From Desulfonema limicola (GTDB lineage Bacteria > Desulfobacterota > Desulfobacteria > Desulfobacterales > DYRC01), in assembly GCA_020718925.1 (NCBI GenBank), contig DYRC01000093.1, positions 1 through 7,157 on the forward strand: DNA of 7,157 nt, read 5' to 3'. The notes beneath the pieces are model-generated. The model saw only the letters and a list, made by a program, of their open reading frames with translations. It did not search any database and was not told where the DNA came from. The position numbers and the translations under genes were made by a program. Shown here one piece after another: positions 5,521-7,157 of this stretch (the first letter of the stretch is position 1; every line of letters starts with the position of its first letter).

Positions 5521-6876
5521 TTAAGGCTTAGACACAAACTCAAGTCTGATCCGGTTTTCCGCAACCTGCCGGATAGCAACACCGAACAATTGAAAATCCG
5601 TTTGTTTGATGACATCGGCAAGGGACTGGGCATTTCCGCCTTCAAAGCTGACGCCTAATTTTGCCTCGCCGCCTCTGCTCTCTATCACTTTGAGTTCTCT
5701 GACCACAGGCATCTCACTTAACACTTTCCTGAATCGGATGAAATTGCCGATATTTGATGAGCCGCTGACGGATAATTCTATCCATTCTGTTACCGGGCGA
5801 ATTTCCGGCTTAGGCGATGCAGGCGTCTGCCATGCGATAGAAATATGCGCCGCAAGCTCTTCGGAAGCCAGATGTGCCGCTTTTTCAAGCGCGTCTTTGC
5901 TGCCTTTGCTCTCGTCTTTGTTGATGGTCAGAGCAGTCTGAAGCGTTGATCCGATTTGTTCTCCGGTATCGGTGCGAATGGCTCTTGCCGTTGTTGTCGC
6001 GCTAAAAGACGGCTCACCGGGGCTTCCCGGCACCGAATACACCATAGATTTTCCTGCAATAACAACCTCTGCCTGAAGCATCCTACCGATTTTCAAGGCA
6101 TCATTATTATCAATATCCGCCTGATATATCACAAAAATCCTAAGAGAACCGTCAGGAATGCCTCCGGAGTGATCCGCTATGGCAAAGCCTTTTTTCGTCA
6201 TTCTTTCGGATATTATTTTTTCAGAGAGTACAGAAACCTGCGGACTGCCTCTCCACCAATACTGCGGATAGGCGTTTTCAATGTTCTGCTCTGCCATCAG
6301 AAGCAATATCTTGGGCAGGGCTTTGGGCTTGGGTTCAGCCGGAGGCGTGGGATCAGGCTTTATGTCCGGCAATGGCTCATGTTTTATATCCGGCAGCGGC
6401 TCATGCCTGATATCCGGCAATGGTTCGGATGGCGTATCAGGCTTTTTTATCGGAACAGCCGCGGGCGGTTCGGGCTTGGTTTCGATTTTTCCGAATGCAG
6501 AAATTGCCTGTTTGAGCGGCTCTGCGGAAATACCTGCTTCCATCATCACCTGACAGATTTTGCCCGCGCAGGATTCTGCGATGATCTTGTAGGTTTCAAT
6601 AAAATCTTTGGCGCGGCTGTATGAAATTTCGTTGATTTTCTGAAAATTTTTGGCAAAGTCCTGCCCGGATAAAAACTCCGATGCTTTGATATTCACCGCA
6701 GCAGCCAGCGCGTATGAAATCGCCTCTTCGCGGGCTTTGGCGATATTGTTGTTATAAATCGGACTTGTTCCGGCGGATTTTACCGTTTTTCCGTCTTCTG
6801 CCAGCGATATTCCCGCTAACAGCAGAAACAGCAGACAGCCAAGCCTTATGGTTTTAATTATAAAATGATGCGTCAT
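5521..6876 (-). CDS. Exported protein with FlgT-like N-terminal domain and Pro-rich linker, unknown function
   Basis: 451 aa. Residues 1-26 form a signal peptide (hydrophobic LLFLLLAGISLA, cleavage before EDGK). Residues ~35-130 resemble the N-terminal domain of FlgT/Lpp20-type proteins (NNNIAKAREEAISYALAAAV, then RAKDFIETYKII and a CxxxxC pair at 103/108). Residues ~132-188 are a proline-rich linker with three EPLPDI(R/K)x units. Residues ~189-350 resemble the TolB-N/FlgT-middle type (PKILLLMAEQNIEN, then EKIISERMTKKGFAIAD). Residues ~366-448 form an alternating strand/helix domain (SVSGSSNIGNFIRFRKVL; VSFEGGNAQSLADVI), perhaps POTRA-like. These similarities are by eye. The product is periplasmic or outer-membrane associated by inference. 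No flagellar gene is nearby, so FlgT function is not claimed. It lies 4 nt upstream of dgt, probably in the same operon, and directly downstream of a GC-rich repeat array. Confidence 0.88.
   Translation of the reverse strand: MTHHFIIKTIRLGCLLFLLLAGISLAEDGKTVKSAGTSPIYNNNIAKAREEAISYALAAAVNIKASEFLSGQDFAKNFQKINEISYSRAKDFIETYKIIAESCAGKICQVMMEAGISAEPLKQAISAFGKIETKPEPPAAVPIKKPDTPSEPLPDIRHEPLPDIKHEPLPDIKPDPTPPAEPKPKALPKILLLMAEQNIENAYPQYWWRGSPQVSVLSEKIISERMTKKGFAIADHSGGIPDGSLRIFVIYQADIDNNDALKIGRMLQAEVVIAGKSMVYSVPGSPGEPSFSATTTARAIRTDTGEQIGSTLQTALTINKDESKGSKDALEKAAHLASEELAAHISIAWQTPASPKPEIRPVTEWIELSVSGSSNIGNFIRFRKVLSEMPVVRELKVIESRGGEAKLGVSFEGGNAQSLADVIKQTDFQLFGVAIRQVAENRIRLEFVSKP
6355..6426 (-). repeat. 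Three 24-bp tandem repeats encoding EPLPDIxH
   Basis: Residues 151-174 read EPLPDIRH, EPLPDIKH, EPLPDIKP, encoded by three near-identical 24-bp units. They extend the Pro-rich spacer that probably crosses or stands off part of the envelope. Copy number is likely to vary between strains. Confidence 0.8.
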
Positions 6877-6879
6877 GTT

Positions 6880-6887
6880 ACCTCCTT
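6880..6887 (-). promoter_or_regulatory. Strong but closely spaced ribosome binding site of the 451-aa gene
   Basis: On the minus strand AAGGAGGT lies 3 nt before ATG 6876 (4 nt counting from AGGAGG). The match to 16S rRNA is very strong but the spacing is shorter than usual. No later Met codon occurs before residue 111 and the signal peptide begins at this ATG, so the start stands. The site is joined directly to the first copy of the repeat array. Confidence 0.7.
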
Positions 6888-6951
6888 ACCTAACCCCCCA
6901 GCCCCCTTCCCTGTAGGGAAGGGGGAGCAAAGACTCCCCCCTCTCCGTTTC

Positions 6952-6972
6952 GGGGAGGGGACGGGGGAGGGG
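6952..6972 (+). other. Predicted G-quadruplex motif in repeat copy 1
   Basis: GGGG-A-GGGG-AC-GGGGG-A-GGGG: four runs of at least four G with loops of 1, 2 and 1 nt. Such short loops favour a very stable parallel quadruplex. It lies on the template strand for the 451-aa gene, and its first G-runs also form one arm of the second hairpin, so the two folds compete. Confidence 0.6.
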
Positions 6973-7055
6973 TTATTAATGGTTACCTCCGACCTAACCC
7001 CCCAGCCCCCTTCCCTGTAGGGAAGGGGGAGCAAAGACTCCCCCCTCTCCTTTCA

Positions 7056-7076
7056 GGGGAGGGGACGGGGGAGGGG
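7056..7076 (+). other. Predicted G-quadruplex motif in repeat copy 2
   Basis: Same four G-runs and loops as in copy 1, exactly 104 bp away. The corresponding segment of copy 3 lies beyond the window. Confidence 0.6.
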
Positions 7077-7157
7077 TTATTAATGGTTACCTCCGACCTA
7101 ACCCCCCCAGCCCCCTTCCCTGTAGGGAAGGGGGAGCAAAGACTCCCCCCTCTCCGT

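Larger units (their letters stand above)
6891..7157. repeat. Tandem array of a 104-bp GC-rich hairpin repeat (two full copies plus a partial third)
   Basis: Copies lie at 6891-6994, 6995-7098 and 7099-7157 (cut by the window). Copies 1 and 2 differ at three positions, and copy 3 has one extra C. Each unit has an 85-bp core bounded by TAACCCC and GGGGTTA, then a 19-bp spacer. Inside the core are a perfect hairpin CCCCCTTCCC-TGTA-GGGAAGGGGG (6902-6925 in copy 1) and a second 10-bp stem (6938-6947 with 6951-6960, one G-T pair). There is no open frame or T-run. The terminal inverted repeats suggest a miniature non-coding mobile element that was later tandemly duplicated. The 14 bp before copy 1 (6877-6890) match the unit's last 14 bp at 12 positions. 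Confidence 0.85.

Noticed and set aside
5517..5645. A longer dgt start at 5645 (43 extra residues).
   Set aside because: It overlaps the end of the upstream 451-aa gene by 125 bp, and the extra residues do not resemble the family. MSIREEF at 5516 is the expected N-terminus and lies just after the upstream stop.
5956..6624. Open frame of 222 codons on the plus strand.
   Set aside because: It is antisense to the well-supported 451-aa exported protein, has Arg/Cys/Phe-rich nonsense composition, no signal or family motif, and no ribosome site that I trust.
5521..6876. Calling the 451-aa protein flagellar FlgT.
   Set aside because: Only the N-terminal and middle parts look similar by eye, the C-terminal domain and Pro-rich linker differ, and no flagellar genes are present.
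6902..6925. Intrinsic terminator from the 10-bp GC stem in the repeat.
   Set aside because: No T-run follows the stem on either strand.
6891..7157. CRISPR array.
   Set aside because: The unit is 104 bp with almost identical spacers, internal hairpins and no unique spacers, so it is a plain tandem repeat.

Overview
The window looks like chromosomal DNA of a Gram-negative anaerobe of the Desulfobacterota type (Desulfobacterales-like). This is an inference from three things: GYAW/WSENxGW repeats next to divergent InlB-type repeats in one large secreted protein, a short exported protein ending in a KTFWGLRxDGTWGLQTGT-type tail, and C-rich/G-rich ~100-bp repeats of a kind I associate with large-genome sulfate reducers and some cyanobacteria. 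No rRNA, tRNA, CRISPR array, phage or transposase gene is visible. All four supported genes are on the minus strand, so they read from right to left.

Layout from right to left (direction of transcription). 6891-7157 holds a tandem array of a 104-bp GC-rich, hairpin-forming repeat (two full copies and a third cut by the window edge). It abuts the ribosome binding site of a 451-aa exported protein (5521-6876) with a FlgT-like N-terminal domain, a proline-rich linker and two further periplasmic-type domains. Four bases after its stop begins a 351-aa HD-domain dNTP triphosphohydrolase (dgt, 4461-5516); the two are probably one operon. The 328-bp gap 4133-4460 holds a 10-bp inverted repeat, a pair of tandem AAACC-N4-GGTTT palindromes, and a consensus sigma70 promoter (TTGACA, 17 bp, TATAAT). 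The promoter points at a 120-aa exported protein (3770-4132). A 140-bp gap with an imperfect inverted repeat, probably dispersed, follows. Then comes a very large secreted protein (3629 down to base 1, 1209 residues visible): signal peptide, Cys-rich segment, two FN3-like domains, four GYAW repeats, about eight InlB-like repeats, a beta-rich domain and a dockerin-like calcium motif. It reads off the left edge, probably only a few residues before its natural stop.

Functional reading: the left half is an envelope or extracellular module (one small exported protein and one giant modular surface or secreted protein, possibly sharing the strong promoter). The right half couples an exported protein of unknown role to a housekeeping nucleotide-pool enzyme. 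I see no defence, toxin or biosynthetic system. The less ordinary signals are the promoter with its tandem palindromes, the repeat array with G-quadruplex-forming runs beside a gene start, and a conserved cysteine pair in each InlB-like repeat.
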